The translations under genes were made by a program, and so were the position numbers. Under the pieces are notes generated by a model that saw only the letters and a list, made by a program, of their open reading frames with translations, was not told the DNA's origin and searched no databases. 8,640 nucleotides of DNA from Parcubacteria group bacterium RIFCSPHIGHO2_01_FULL_47_10b. Its GTDB lineage: Bacteria; Patescibacteriota; Minisyncoccia; 2-01-FULL-47-10. The DNA is taken from assembly GCA_001824325.1 (NCBI GenBank), contig MHXC01000025.1, positions 1 through 8,640 of the forward strand, read 5' to 3'. Each line of letters starts with the position of its first letter. Position 1 is the stretch's first letter. Of the stretch, positions 1 through 5,804 are shown piece by piece.

Positions 1-2
1 GC

Positions 3-992
3 ACGGGAAGAATAAAATTCACTCATACATACGAGTATATCATTTCTTGCGAGAATTTACTCGAAGCGTGGCGTGAGTTTGTGCGCGGCAAGCGGTCGCG
101 GCGCGATGTACAGGAGTTTCAGCTCAATCTTATGGGGAATATTTTGGCGTTGCACCGTGAGCTTATGACGAAAACGTATCAGCATTCACCGTACCACGCA
201 TTTCGTATTTCCGACCCAAAGCCGCGGCAGATACATAAGGCGACCGTGCGAGACCGATTGTTGCACCATGCAGTGTATCGGGCGTTGTATCCATACTTTG
301 ACCGCATGTTTATGGGTGATTCATTTTCATGTCGTGATAACAAGGGGACGAACAAGGCACTCGATCGTTTTAGGTTGTTCGCATATCAAGTGTCTCGAAA
401 TCATACGCGGACAGCGTGGGTCTTACAATGTGATATTCGAAAGTTTTTTTCGTCCATTGATCAGCTGATTTTAATGAACATATTACGAAGATATATTGTG
501 GACGCCAATGTCCTCTGGGTACTTTCGAAGATTGTTGGCAGCTTTCACTCAGCGACACTCGGCACAGGCTTGCCGCTCGGCAATCTCACATCGCAGTTAT
601 TGGTGAATGTATATATGAACGAATTTGATCAGTATGTGAAGCATATGTTGAAAGCTCGGCACTATATCCGGTATGCTGACGATTTTGTTGTGTTGTCGGC
701 TGACAAAAAGTGGCTTGAGGATTTATTGCCAATAATACATAATTTTCTATTGTATCGTTTGTACCTCGACTTACATCCCCGAAAAGTTTCAATAGTGACC
801 ATTGCATCAGGCGTTGATTATTTAGGGTGGGTTCATTTTAGCGATCACCGAGTGCTTCGAACATCAACGAAGCGGCGAATGTTTCGACGAATAAATGCTA
901 GTCGCGAGAATGTACAAGTATTGCAGTCATACATGGGATTATTGAGTCATGGTAATACACAGAAGTTGCGCTGTATCTCATTTCGACTATAA
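3..992 (+). CDS. Reverse transcriptase, DGR-class signature (5' end outside window)
   Basis: An RNA-directed DNA polymerase. In diversity-generating retroelements such an enzyme copies a template RNA into mutated cDNA that replaces a variable repeat in a target gene. The frame is open to the left edge of the window, so the GTG at 81 is unlikely to be the start: the upstream codons 33-80 read into a typical RT N-terminus (EYIISCENLLEAWREF). Visible motifs are IHKATVRDRLLHHAVYR (motif 1 region), CDIRKFFSSID at 429-461 (motif A with catalytic Asp), GLPLGNLTSQ at 567-596 (the LGNLTSQ form typical of DGR and related RTs, unlike the QG form of group II introns), YADD at 672-683 (catalytic site) and VDYLGW (motif D/E region). 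The thumb ends QSYMGLLSHGNTQKLR, followed by six residues that look divergent. No maturase or HNH domain is present. The stop codon TAA (990-992) lies within the promoter of the next operon. No template/variable repeat pair was seen in the window, so membership in a working DGR is unproven. Confidence 0.85.
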   Translation, partial: TGRIKFTHTYEYIISCENLLEAWREFVRGKRSRRDVQEFQLNLMGNILALHRELMTKTYQHSPYHAFRISDPKPRQIHKATVRDRLLHHAVYRALYPYFDRMFMGDSFSCRDNKGTNKALDRFRLFAYQVSRNHTRTAWVLQCDIRKFFSSIDQLILMNILRRYIVDANVLWVLSKIVGSFHSATLGTGLPLGNLTSQLLVNVYMNEFDQYVKHMLKARHYIRYADDFVVLSADKKWLEDLLPIIHNFLLYRLYLDLHPRKVSIVTIASGVDYLGWVHFSDHRVLRTSTKRRMFRRINASRENVQVLQSYMGLLSHGNTQKLRCISFRL

Positions 993-993
993 T
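966..993 (+). promoter_or_regulatory. Promoter of the AbiE-like operon
   Basis: A perfect TATAAT -10 box lies at 988-993. TTGCGC at 966-971 sits 16 bases upstream as a weak -35 box. Transcription would begin near 1000, giving a leader of about 39 bases before the ATG at 1039. The -10 box overlaps the stop codon of the reverse transcriptase gene, so the operon is tightly packed against it but transcribed separately. The call rests on sequence match only. Confidence 0.5.
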
Positions 994-1035
994 AGAAATG
1001 AAGCTATGTTGTTATCGTAAAAAACGAAATGAGAT
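975..1035. repeat. Inverted repeats around the -10 box; likely operator and/or leader hairpin
   Basis: The heptamer GAAATGA occurs three times: inverted at 978-984, and direct at 995-1001 and 1026-1032. The first two copies form a 24-base palindrome (7-bp arms, 10-base centre) whose centre is the TATAAT box, a classic repressor-operator layout. The first and third copies extend to an 11-bp perfect inverted repeat (975-985 with 1025-1035) whose 3' arm ends three bases before the ATG at 1039. AbiEi-type antitoxins are known to repress their own promoter through inverted repeats, so autoregulation by the downstream gene product is the simplest reading. An RNA hairpin hiding the ribosome entry site is the alternative. 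Confidence 0.5.
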
Positions 1036-1038
1036 GAT

Positions 1039-1638
1039 ATGGTACGTAAAAAGGAACAAATCTGGCGTTTTATCTTGGATGCAGCCTTGTCCAACGGTAA
1101 GATTTTGCAGTTTGAGCAGCAGGCGATTGCGGCCAAACTGGGCATTTCGACGAGCACTGTCTTTCATGCGCTTAAGGTCCCACGCCAAAGCGGCGCAATT
1201 GCTGTGCACGGCAGGGGATTTGTGTTGCGCGATATCGAAAAATTGCTAACTTTATGGGCATCGGGACGGAATATAGCACGAGATAATGTTTACCAAACCC
1301 ATGTCGATATGCCAGTGCAGCAGATTGAGTCTGGTTTGCCTGGTTCTGTGATTTTTAGCGCGTATTCGGCGTATACATTTCGGTACCATGAAACGCCGGC
1401 TGATTATGACAAAGTAGTGTGTTACGCTGTCGACGCGCAAATAATTGAGAGCGTCAAACAACGATTTCCTATGACAAAGGGGAGCCCCAACCTCATTATA
1501 CTCGAAGGAGATGCGCTACTACCGTCTTTTGGCAGCCATCTGCCGGTCTCGCAGTTGTACGTGGATCTATGGAATTTGTCGGATTGGTTTGCAGCTGATT
1601 ATTTGAAAGCATTACGGGTACAATTACATATCATTTAA
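1039..1638 (+). CDS. AbiEi-like winged-helix antitoxin/transcriptional regulator
   Basis: A 199-residue protein that resembles the AbiEi family of type IV antitoxins, which repress their own operon and counteract an AbiEii nucleotidyltransferase toxin. An N-terminal winged helix covers roughly residues 1-70, with a recognition-helix pattern LGISTSTVFHALK and a wing strand GAIAVHGRGFVLRD. The C-terminal half (about 95-199) carries GSVIFSAYSAYTFRY and a terminal QLYVDLWNLSDWFAADYLKAL segment, similar to C-terminal domains of AbiEi-like proteins in Patescibacteria. The ATG at 1039 follows a weak GAG at 1031-1033. The stop codon overlaps the next start codon (TAATG at 1636-1640), indicating translational coupling to the toxin remnant. 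The family call is from remembered sequence patterns, so a more general winged-helix regulator remains possible. Confidence 0.6.
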   Translation: MVRKKEQIWRFILDAALSNGKILQFEQQAIAAKLGISTSTVFHALKVPRQSGAIAVHGRGFVLRDIEKLLTLWASGRNIARDNVYQTHVDMPVQQIESGLPGSVIFSAYSAYTFRYHETPADYDKVVCYAVDAQIIESVKQRFPMTKGSPNLIILEGDALLPSFGSHLPVSQLYVDLWNLSDWFAADYLKALRVQLHII

Positions 1639-1916
1639 TGTTTACCATGGAGCCTTATTATCACCACCATATTACTGACAAAAGTTGGCACACTCTCCAG
1701 AATTTATGTCGAGAGCTGTCATTCATTAATTTACTGATGGCAGGTGTTAGTATTGACGATGACCGTGACCTATTAATTCGATATGGCAAGAGCGGGTGGC
1801 TGGAAGAGTTGGGAGCGCTATTGCGCGGTCGTTCGAGCGTGCGGGAATTGGGGCTAAACGACCATCAGTATGCTCGTTTACGGAAGCAGCAGGCAGCATC
1901 CTTGTTTGGGCCTTGA
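1638..1916 (+). pseudogene. Internally deleted AbiEii-like nucleotidyltransferase toxin (remnant)
   Basis: An open frame of 92 residues coupled to the preceding regulator by a TAATG overlap. An ATG at 1647 is an equally possible start. Residues 6-29 (HHHITDKSWHTLQNLCRELSF) match the beginning of AbiEii-like nucleotidyltransferases found next to AbiEi-like genes, where the next segment would normally be the GG-W-A and D-x-D catalytic core. Here the sequence jumps straight to NLLMAG followed by a helical C-terminus (ELGALL, then ELGLNDHQYARLRKQ), which resembles the C-terminal end of the same family. The roughly 100-150 central residues with the catalytic aspartates are therefore missing, with the frame preserved. 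The likely outcome is a non-toxic remnant, though a retained small partner or decoy protein is conceivable. It could also be an unrelated small protein. Confidence 0.5.
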
Positions 1917-1933
1917 GTAGTATACGGATGGGC

Positions 1934-1961
1934 TTGAAATCTACGTATAAACTGCTACGAT
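1934..1961 (+). promoter_or_regulatory. Promoter of hicBA, possibly leaderless
   Basis: TTGAAA at 1934-1939 (5 of 6 to consensus) and TACGAT at 1956-1961 are separated by 16 bases. The predicted start of transcription, near 1968, falls within two bases of the hicB ATG at 1970, so the message would have essentially no 5' leader. There is no Shine-Dalgarno sequence in front of that ATG, which fits. A 6-bp inverted repeat (TATACG at 1921-1926, CGTATA at 1944-1949) brackets the -35 box and could be an operator. Confidence 0.45.
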
Positions 1962-1969
1962 AGACATAT

Positions 1970-2257
1970 ATGAAAAAGATTGCATTGCAAGCCGAGTTGC
2001 CAGTTTTTATCTTTCGAGAAGGAAAAAGCTTTATTGCGTATACTCCTGCGCTTGATTTGTCAACTGTTGGCAAGACATACCAGGAAGCGCGAAAACGATT
2101 TCGTGAAGCTGCGAATATTTTTTTTGAAGAGATAGTGGACCGCGGTACTATTGAGGAAGTACTCTCTGAAAATGGTTGGCAGCGGAAGGGTTCATCAGCG
2201 TGGACGCCTCCAGTTTTTGTGGGTCGGGAGTTACAAGCTATAACACTAACTACTTGA
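1970..2257 (+). CDS. hicB: HicB-like antitoxin
   Basis: A 95-residue protein of the HicB family (UPF0150-like), the antitoxin that binds and inhibits a HicA mRNA interferase. The N-terminal two thirds show the partial RNase H-like fold: strand LPVFIFREGKSFIAYTPALDLST, then the conserved helix with GKTYQEARKRFREAANIFFEEI. The C-terminus ends in the GW-x(8)-WTPP region common in Patescibacterial HicB proteins and lacks an obvious added HTH or ribbon-helix-helix DNA-binding domain. The gene precedes its toxin with a gap of 12 bases, the reverse of the classic hicA-hicB order but common in this short-HicB type. It starts at the ATG at 1970, just downstream of its own promoter. Confidence 0.8.
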   Translation: MKKIALQAELPVFIFREGKSFIAYTPALDLSTVGKTYQEARKRFREAANIFFEEIVDRGTIEEVLSENGWQRKGSSAWTPPVFVGRELQAITLTT

Positions 2258-2269
2258 ATTACTCCGCGC

Positions 2270-2500
2270 ATGCCACGAATCACGCCGATCAGCTGGAAAA
2301 AATTCGAGAGCTTTATTTTATTTGTTGGGTGCGAATTTAAGCGCGAGCAAGGTGATCATCGAATTTACTGGCGCCCTGATCTAAATCGACCAGTTGTTAT
2401 CCCCCGCTATCCTCAATTGCCGGTTTTTATTATCCGCAATAATTTACGAGTGTTGGGTATTTCATCGAAGGAATACATTGAAATATTGAAGCAGTTGTAA
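2270..2500 (+). CDS. hicA: HicA-like mRNA interferase toxin
   Basis: A 76-residue protein of the HicA (YcfA) family, a small double-stranded-RNA-binding-fold ribonuclease that cleaves mRNA when not held by HicB. Diagnostic features are the N-terminal WKKFESFILFVGCEFKRE helix-strand, the catalytic-histidine motif GDHRIYW, the strand RPVVIPRYPQLPVFI and the C-terminal helix RNNLRVLGISSKEYIEIL. The conserved histidine is intact and length is normal, so the toxin looks functional. There is no clear ribosome-binding site in the 12-base gap after hicB, suggesting coupled translation. It ends 43 bases before the preferred ileS start, placing the module directly against an essential gene. Confidence 0.82.
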   Translation: MPRITPISWKKFESFILFVGCEFKREQGDHRIYWRPDLNRPVVIPRYPQLPVFIIRNNLRVLGISSKEYIEILKQL

Positions 2501-2543
2501 GAACGATTTGAGAATTAATGACGAAGCGGCTAATGACTACACC

Positions 2544-5500
2544 ATGTTTGATTTTCACGCGCAGGAACTGAAGATTTTGGATTTTTGGAAGAAGGAAAAG
2601 ATTTTTCAGAAATCACTGGAGCAAACCCGAGCACAAGGCGGTAAACCGTTTGTGTTTTTTGAGGGTCCGCCGACTGCGAATGGGCGGCCGGGTATTCATC
2701 ATTTATTGGCTCGCGCGTTTAAGGATATTATTCCGCGGTATAAGACCATGCAAGGATTTCACGTGGTGCGAAAGGCGGGGTGGGATACGCATGGGTTGCC
2801 AGTTGAAATTGAAGTGGAAAAAAAGCTGGGATTGAGCTCCAAAGCACAGATTGAGAATATTGTGCCGGGTGATTCGGTAAAGAGCATCGCGGCATTTAAC
2901 AAGGCCTGCAAGGAATCGGTGTGGACCTATGTTGAGGAATTTCGTAATTTGACCGAGCGATATGGCTACTGGGTTGATCTGGATAATCCGTATATTACCT
3001 ACGAAAACAACTATATTGAGTCGCTGTGGTGGATTATCGCCCAGTTTTATAAGCGGGGGTTTTTGAAGAAGGATTTTCGTGTTGCTCCCTATTGTTTCCG
3101 CTGTGGGACGAGTTTGTCGTCGCATGAGTTGGCGCTGGGGTATCAAACGGTGAAAGATATTTCGGTGTATGTGAAATTTAGGGTTATGGGAGGCGCGGGA
3201 AGCGTCGCAGCGAAGATTGGTCTGCCCGATAATAGCTCAATACTCGCATGGACAACGACTCCGTGGACGCTGCCGGGGAACGTCGCGCTCGCGGTACATA
3301 ACGATATTGAGTATGCGTTGGTGAAAGTTGGGGACGAGCATGGTGGCGATCACGTGATTGTGGCGAAAGAGCGAATGTCGGTGCTCGAAGCTACTGGCGG
3401 GGCAGAAACAGCGCAACACCCTATTGTTGTGCGCGAATTCAAAGGCAGCGAGCTAGTTGGACTCCGTTACGAGCAATTATTCTCAATACCGCAACTGCAA
3501 TCCGATACGTCGCATCAAGTCTACGCCGCTGATTTTGTCAGCGCTGGCGATGGCACGGGAATTGTGCATACTGCGGTGATGTATGGCGCTGATGACTATG
3601 AGTTGGGATCGCGGGTGGGGTTGCCGAAAAAACACACGGTTACAACCGAGGGCAAGTTCGAGGTGTTTGTGCCTGAAGTCGCTGGAATGCGGGTGCGCGA
3701 GCTCGATACCGATATTGCAATCTTGAAATATTTGGCAGGGCGTGGATTGTTGTTCAAGAAAGAAAAATATGAGCACGAGTACCCATTCTGTTGGCGGTGC
3801 AAGAATCCAGTGCTGTATTATGCGCTTGAAAGTTTCGTGGTGGAGATGAGCCGTTTGCGGGAGGAGATGATCGCGGCAAATCAGCAGATTATGTGGGTGC
3901 CGGAACATATCAAGGAGGGGCGATTCGGCGAATGGCTCAACGAAGTAAAGGATTGGAATTTTTCACGAAACCGCTATTGGGGTACGCCATTGCCCATTTG
4001 GGTTGATGAGAAAACGGGTGCTATGAAGGTGATCGAATCATTCGCGGAGCTGAAGCAATATGCAGATAATTTTGATGAGGTGTATGGCGGAGCTGCTGGC
4101 GCAAAAGCTGGCGCTGGTGTGTCGGATGTCTCGGGCTTTGATCCGCACCGACCATTCATTGATCAAATTACTATTAGCTGCGACGAAGGAAAGCACATGA
4201 AACGCGTGCCATATGTGGCTGACGTGTGGTTTGATTCCGGGTCTATGCCGTTCGCGCAGTATCACTATCCGTTTGAGAATGGCGAGATGGTTGATGGCGC
4301 AGGCGCAGCAACGAGCCCGGGCGCCCAATACCCCGCTGACTATATTAGCGAAGGCATGGATCAGACGCGCGGCTGGTTTTATACGCTTCATGCAGTTGCT
4401 GCGGTACTTGGAAGGGCCCCGAGTTTTAAGGGTTGCATTTCGCACGGATTGGTACTCGACGAAAACGGCAAAAAAATGTCCAAGTCACTAGGCAATGTTG
4501 TTGATCCGTGGAAACAGATTGAACAATATGGCGCCGATGCTATCAGATGGTTTTTCTATACCGTGAATGCGCCCGGAGAGTCGAAATTATATGCAGAAAA
4601 AGAGTTACGAGCTCGGCAGCAGCGATTTTTATCAACGTGGCTCAATTCGCTGACGTTTTTGCAGTTGTATGGGACGAAGGATGGGTATCAAGCAGATGCA
4701 ATTTTCGAAAAAGCAGATAGTTCGCTCGATCGTTGGATCGTGAGCCGCTTCCATAGCACGATCGAAATTGTTATACGTTCACTGGATATACTCGATGTCG
4801 TCGTTGCAGCACGCAGCATCGAAACATTTGTGGATGATCTATCAAACTGGTGGTTGAGGCGAAGTCGCGATGCTATTAAAAATCCAAAAACAAAAAAAGC
4901 AAAAAGTTCATTATTGTACTCATTACTGCTGGAATTAACAAAATTAGCAGCACCATTCGTACCGTTCACAGCAGAGTATGTGTACCAAGAATTAAAAGCG
5001 TTTTCTGACGATAGAGCGCTCGCAGAAAGCGTACACATGGATCGATATCCGATGGGTATTAAGAAATATATCAACCACGATTTAGAACATAAGATGTGTA
5101 TGATTCGAATGGCGAGCAGCGTCATTCTGCAAAAGAGAGCTGTAGAGGGAATAAAAATACGACAGCCATTGACGAAAGTTACTCTAAAGGTTCCACAAGA
5201 TCTCAACATTGATGTAGAAGATCAGATACTTATCAGTGATGAGGTCAATATTAAATCTGTCGAAATCGAACACAATGATACCGGAAAGGAGGATGCAAGC
5301 ATAGAAGTAGTTAATTTAGACACCGTCTTAACTGACGAGCTAATCAATGAGGCAGCAGATAGAGAGCGGATTCGCGCTGTGCAGGAGAAGCGAAAAAATT
5401 TACAGCTCCAACCATCAGAGCTTGCTAATCTCAAACTGGAAATACCGAAAGATAAAAAGGAGTTTCAGGCTCTCATGTCTCAAATAAAAAATATCGGCGT

Positions 5501-5630
5501 AGCGACATGCACAACAGCTTCACTAGTTCCACTATCAGAGCTTGGGCCAGATGCAGAGAGCATAATCTTGCATAGTGGGGTTCAGCATTTTGTACTAACA
5601 AAGAGGGGTATCAAAAAATTGACAAAATGA
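2544..5630 (+). CDS. ileS: Isoleucyl-tRNA synthetase
   Basis: A cytoplasmic enzyme that joins isoleucine to tRNA-Ile with ATP. The frame opens at a TTG (2508), but the ATG at 2544 is preferred because MFDFHAQELKILDFW matches the usual IleRS beginning; that gives 1028 residues. In order: the HIGH-equivalent motif GIHH within PPTANGRPGIHH (residues ~43-53); a zinc-type CFRC motif (~184-187); the editing domain with WTTTPWTLPGN (~236) and GTGIVHTAVMYGADDYE; a second CWRC motif (~416); the catalytic-domain segment WFDSGSMPFAQYHYP; KMSKS at 4473-4487 (~644-648); an anticodon-binding helical region; and a C-terminal extension with LDTVLTDELINEAADRERI. The architecture fits the eukaryote/archaea-like (type 2) branch. 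Neither start has a strong ribosome-binding site. A+T content rises clearly from about 4860 onward. Confidence 0.96.
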   Translation: MFDFHAQELKILDFWKKEKIFQKSLEQTRAQGGKPFVFFEGPPTANGRPGIHHLLARAFKDIIPRYKTMQGFHVVRKAGWDTHGLPVEIEVEKKLGLSSKAQIENIVPGDSVKSIAAFNKACKESVWTYVEEFRNLTERYGYWVDLDNPYITYENNYIESLWWIIAQFYKRGFLKKDFRVAPYCFRCGTSLSSHELALGYQTVKDISVYVKFRVMGGAGSVAAKIGLPDNSSILAWTTTPWTLPGNVALAVHNDIEYALVKVGDEHGGDHVIVAKERMSVLEATGGAETAQHPIVVREFKGSELVGLRYEQLFSIPQLQSDTSHQVYAADFVSAGDGTGIVHTAVMYGADDYELGSRVGLPKKHTVTTEGKFEVFVPEVAGMRVRELDTDIAILKYLAGRGLLFKKEKYEHEYPFCWRCKNPVLYYALESFVVEMSRLREEMIAANQQIMWVPEHIKEGRFGEWLNEVKDWNFSRNRYWGTPLPIWVDEKTGAMKVIESFAELKQYADNFDEVYGGAAGAKAGAGVSDVSGFDPHRPFIDQITISCDEGKHMKRVPYVADVWFDSGSMPFAQYHYPFENGEMVDGAGAATSPGAQYPADYISEGMDQTRGWFYTLHAVAAVLGRAPSFKGCISHGLVLDENGKKMSKSLGNVVDPWKQIEQYGADAIRWFFYTVNAPGESKLYAEKELRARQQRFLSTWLNSLTFLQLYGTKDGYQADAIFEKADSSLDRWIVSRFHSTIEIVIRSLDILDVVVAARSIETFVDDLSNWWLRRSRDAIKNPKTKKAKSSLLYSLLLELTKLAAPFVPFTAEYVYQELKAFSDDRALAESVHMDRYPMGIKKYINHDLEHKMCMIRMASSVILQKRAVEGIKIRQPLTKVTLKVPQDLNIDVEDQILISDEVNIKSVEIEHNDTGKEDASIEVVNLDTVLTDELINEAADRERIRAVQEKRKNLQLQPSELANLKLEIPKDKKEFQALMSQIKNIGVATCTTASLVPLSELGPDAESIILHSGVQHFVLTKRGIKKLTK

Positions 5631-5646
5631 AAACAGCGAGTATACT
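5619..5646 (+). promoter_or_regulatory. Near-consensus sigma-70 promoter straddling the ileS stop
   Basis: A perfect TTGACA -35 box (5619-5624) and TATACT -10 box (5641-5646, 5 of 6) are separated by 16 bases. The -35 box lies inside the last codons of ileS. Predicted transcription begins near 5653 and runs into the structured intergenic region and tRNA-like element, then possibly recO. It is the best promoter in the window by consensus match, and of the strength expected for a stable-RNA gene. No protein-coding start lies close behind it. Confidence 0.65.
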
Positions 5647-5676
5647 GAAACTATAACGCTCGCAACTTACTTATAG

Positions 5677-5702
5677 ATATCTCTGTGTTTTCATGGAGAT
5701 AT
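5677..5702. repeat. Hairpin downstream of ileS
   Basis: ATATCTC at 5677-5683 pairs with GAGATAT at 5696-5702, and the stem continues inward with two G-U pairs and one A-T pair to a 6-base loop. An outer CTTAC/GTAAG pair (5666-5670 with 5704-5708) extends it across an internal loop. No T-run follows, so it is not an ordinary intrinsic terminator. It is more likely the first helix of the transcript from the promoter at 5619-5646. Confidence 0.45.
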
Positions 5703-5725
5703 TGTAAGCGGGTTTCACGGGGTGT

Positions 5726-5760
5726 CATAGAAGGAATCCATGCGCATACATAGAAGGAAT
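5726..5760. repeat. 12-base direct repeat
   Basis: CATAGAAGGAAT occurs exactly at 5726-5737 and again at 5749-5760, a period of 23 bases. The first copy forms most of the 5' arm of hairpin B; the second lies in its loop. The ATAGAAG core of either copy is also complementary to CTTCTAT at 5813-5819 within the tRNA-like element. A tandem duplication or two equivalent pairing sites would both explain it. Confidence 0.6.
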
Positions 5761-5786
5761 AGGATTTTTGCATGGGTTCTTTTTAT
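5727..5786 (+). terminator. Terminator-like or attenuator-like hairpin
   Basis: Bases 5727-5743 pair with 5770-5786 over 17 consecutive positions, including three G-U pairs, around a 26-base loop. The central part (GAATCCATGC with GCATGGGTTC) is followed directly by the T-rich tract at 5780-5788, as in an intrinsic terminator. It could end ileS transcripts, or end transcripts from the 5619-5646 promoter early at about 135 bases. The long loop and the fact that the T-run also belongs to the stem reduce confidence. Confidence 0.35.
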
Positions 5787-5804
5787 TTGTTCATACATGG
5801 ACCC

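Noticed and set aside
81..83. GTG as the start of the reverse transcriptase
   Set aside because: The frame is open to the window edge, and the residues encoded upstream (EYIISCENLLEAWREF) belong to the RT N-terminal domain.
1..2500. CRISPR array, insertion-sequence ends or an integrase
   Set aside because: No regularly spaced repeats, transposase-like or integrase-like frames, or terminal inverted repeats with target duplications were seen around the accessory genes.
2508..2543. TTG start for ileS giving 1040 residues
   Set aside because: The twelve extra residues do not look like an IleRS N-terminus. MFDFHAQEL from the ATG at 2544 does, although neither start has a clear ribosome-binding site.
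4038..4445. Long minus-strand open frames within ileS and the DUF11-like gene
   Set aside because: They mirror strongly conserved plus-strand coding sequence, lack plausible starts and resemble no family.
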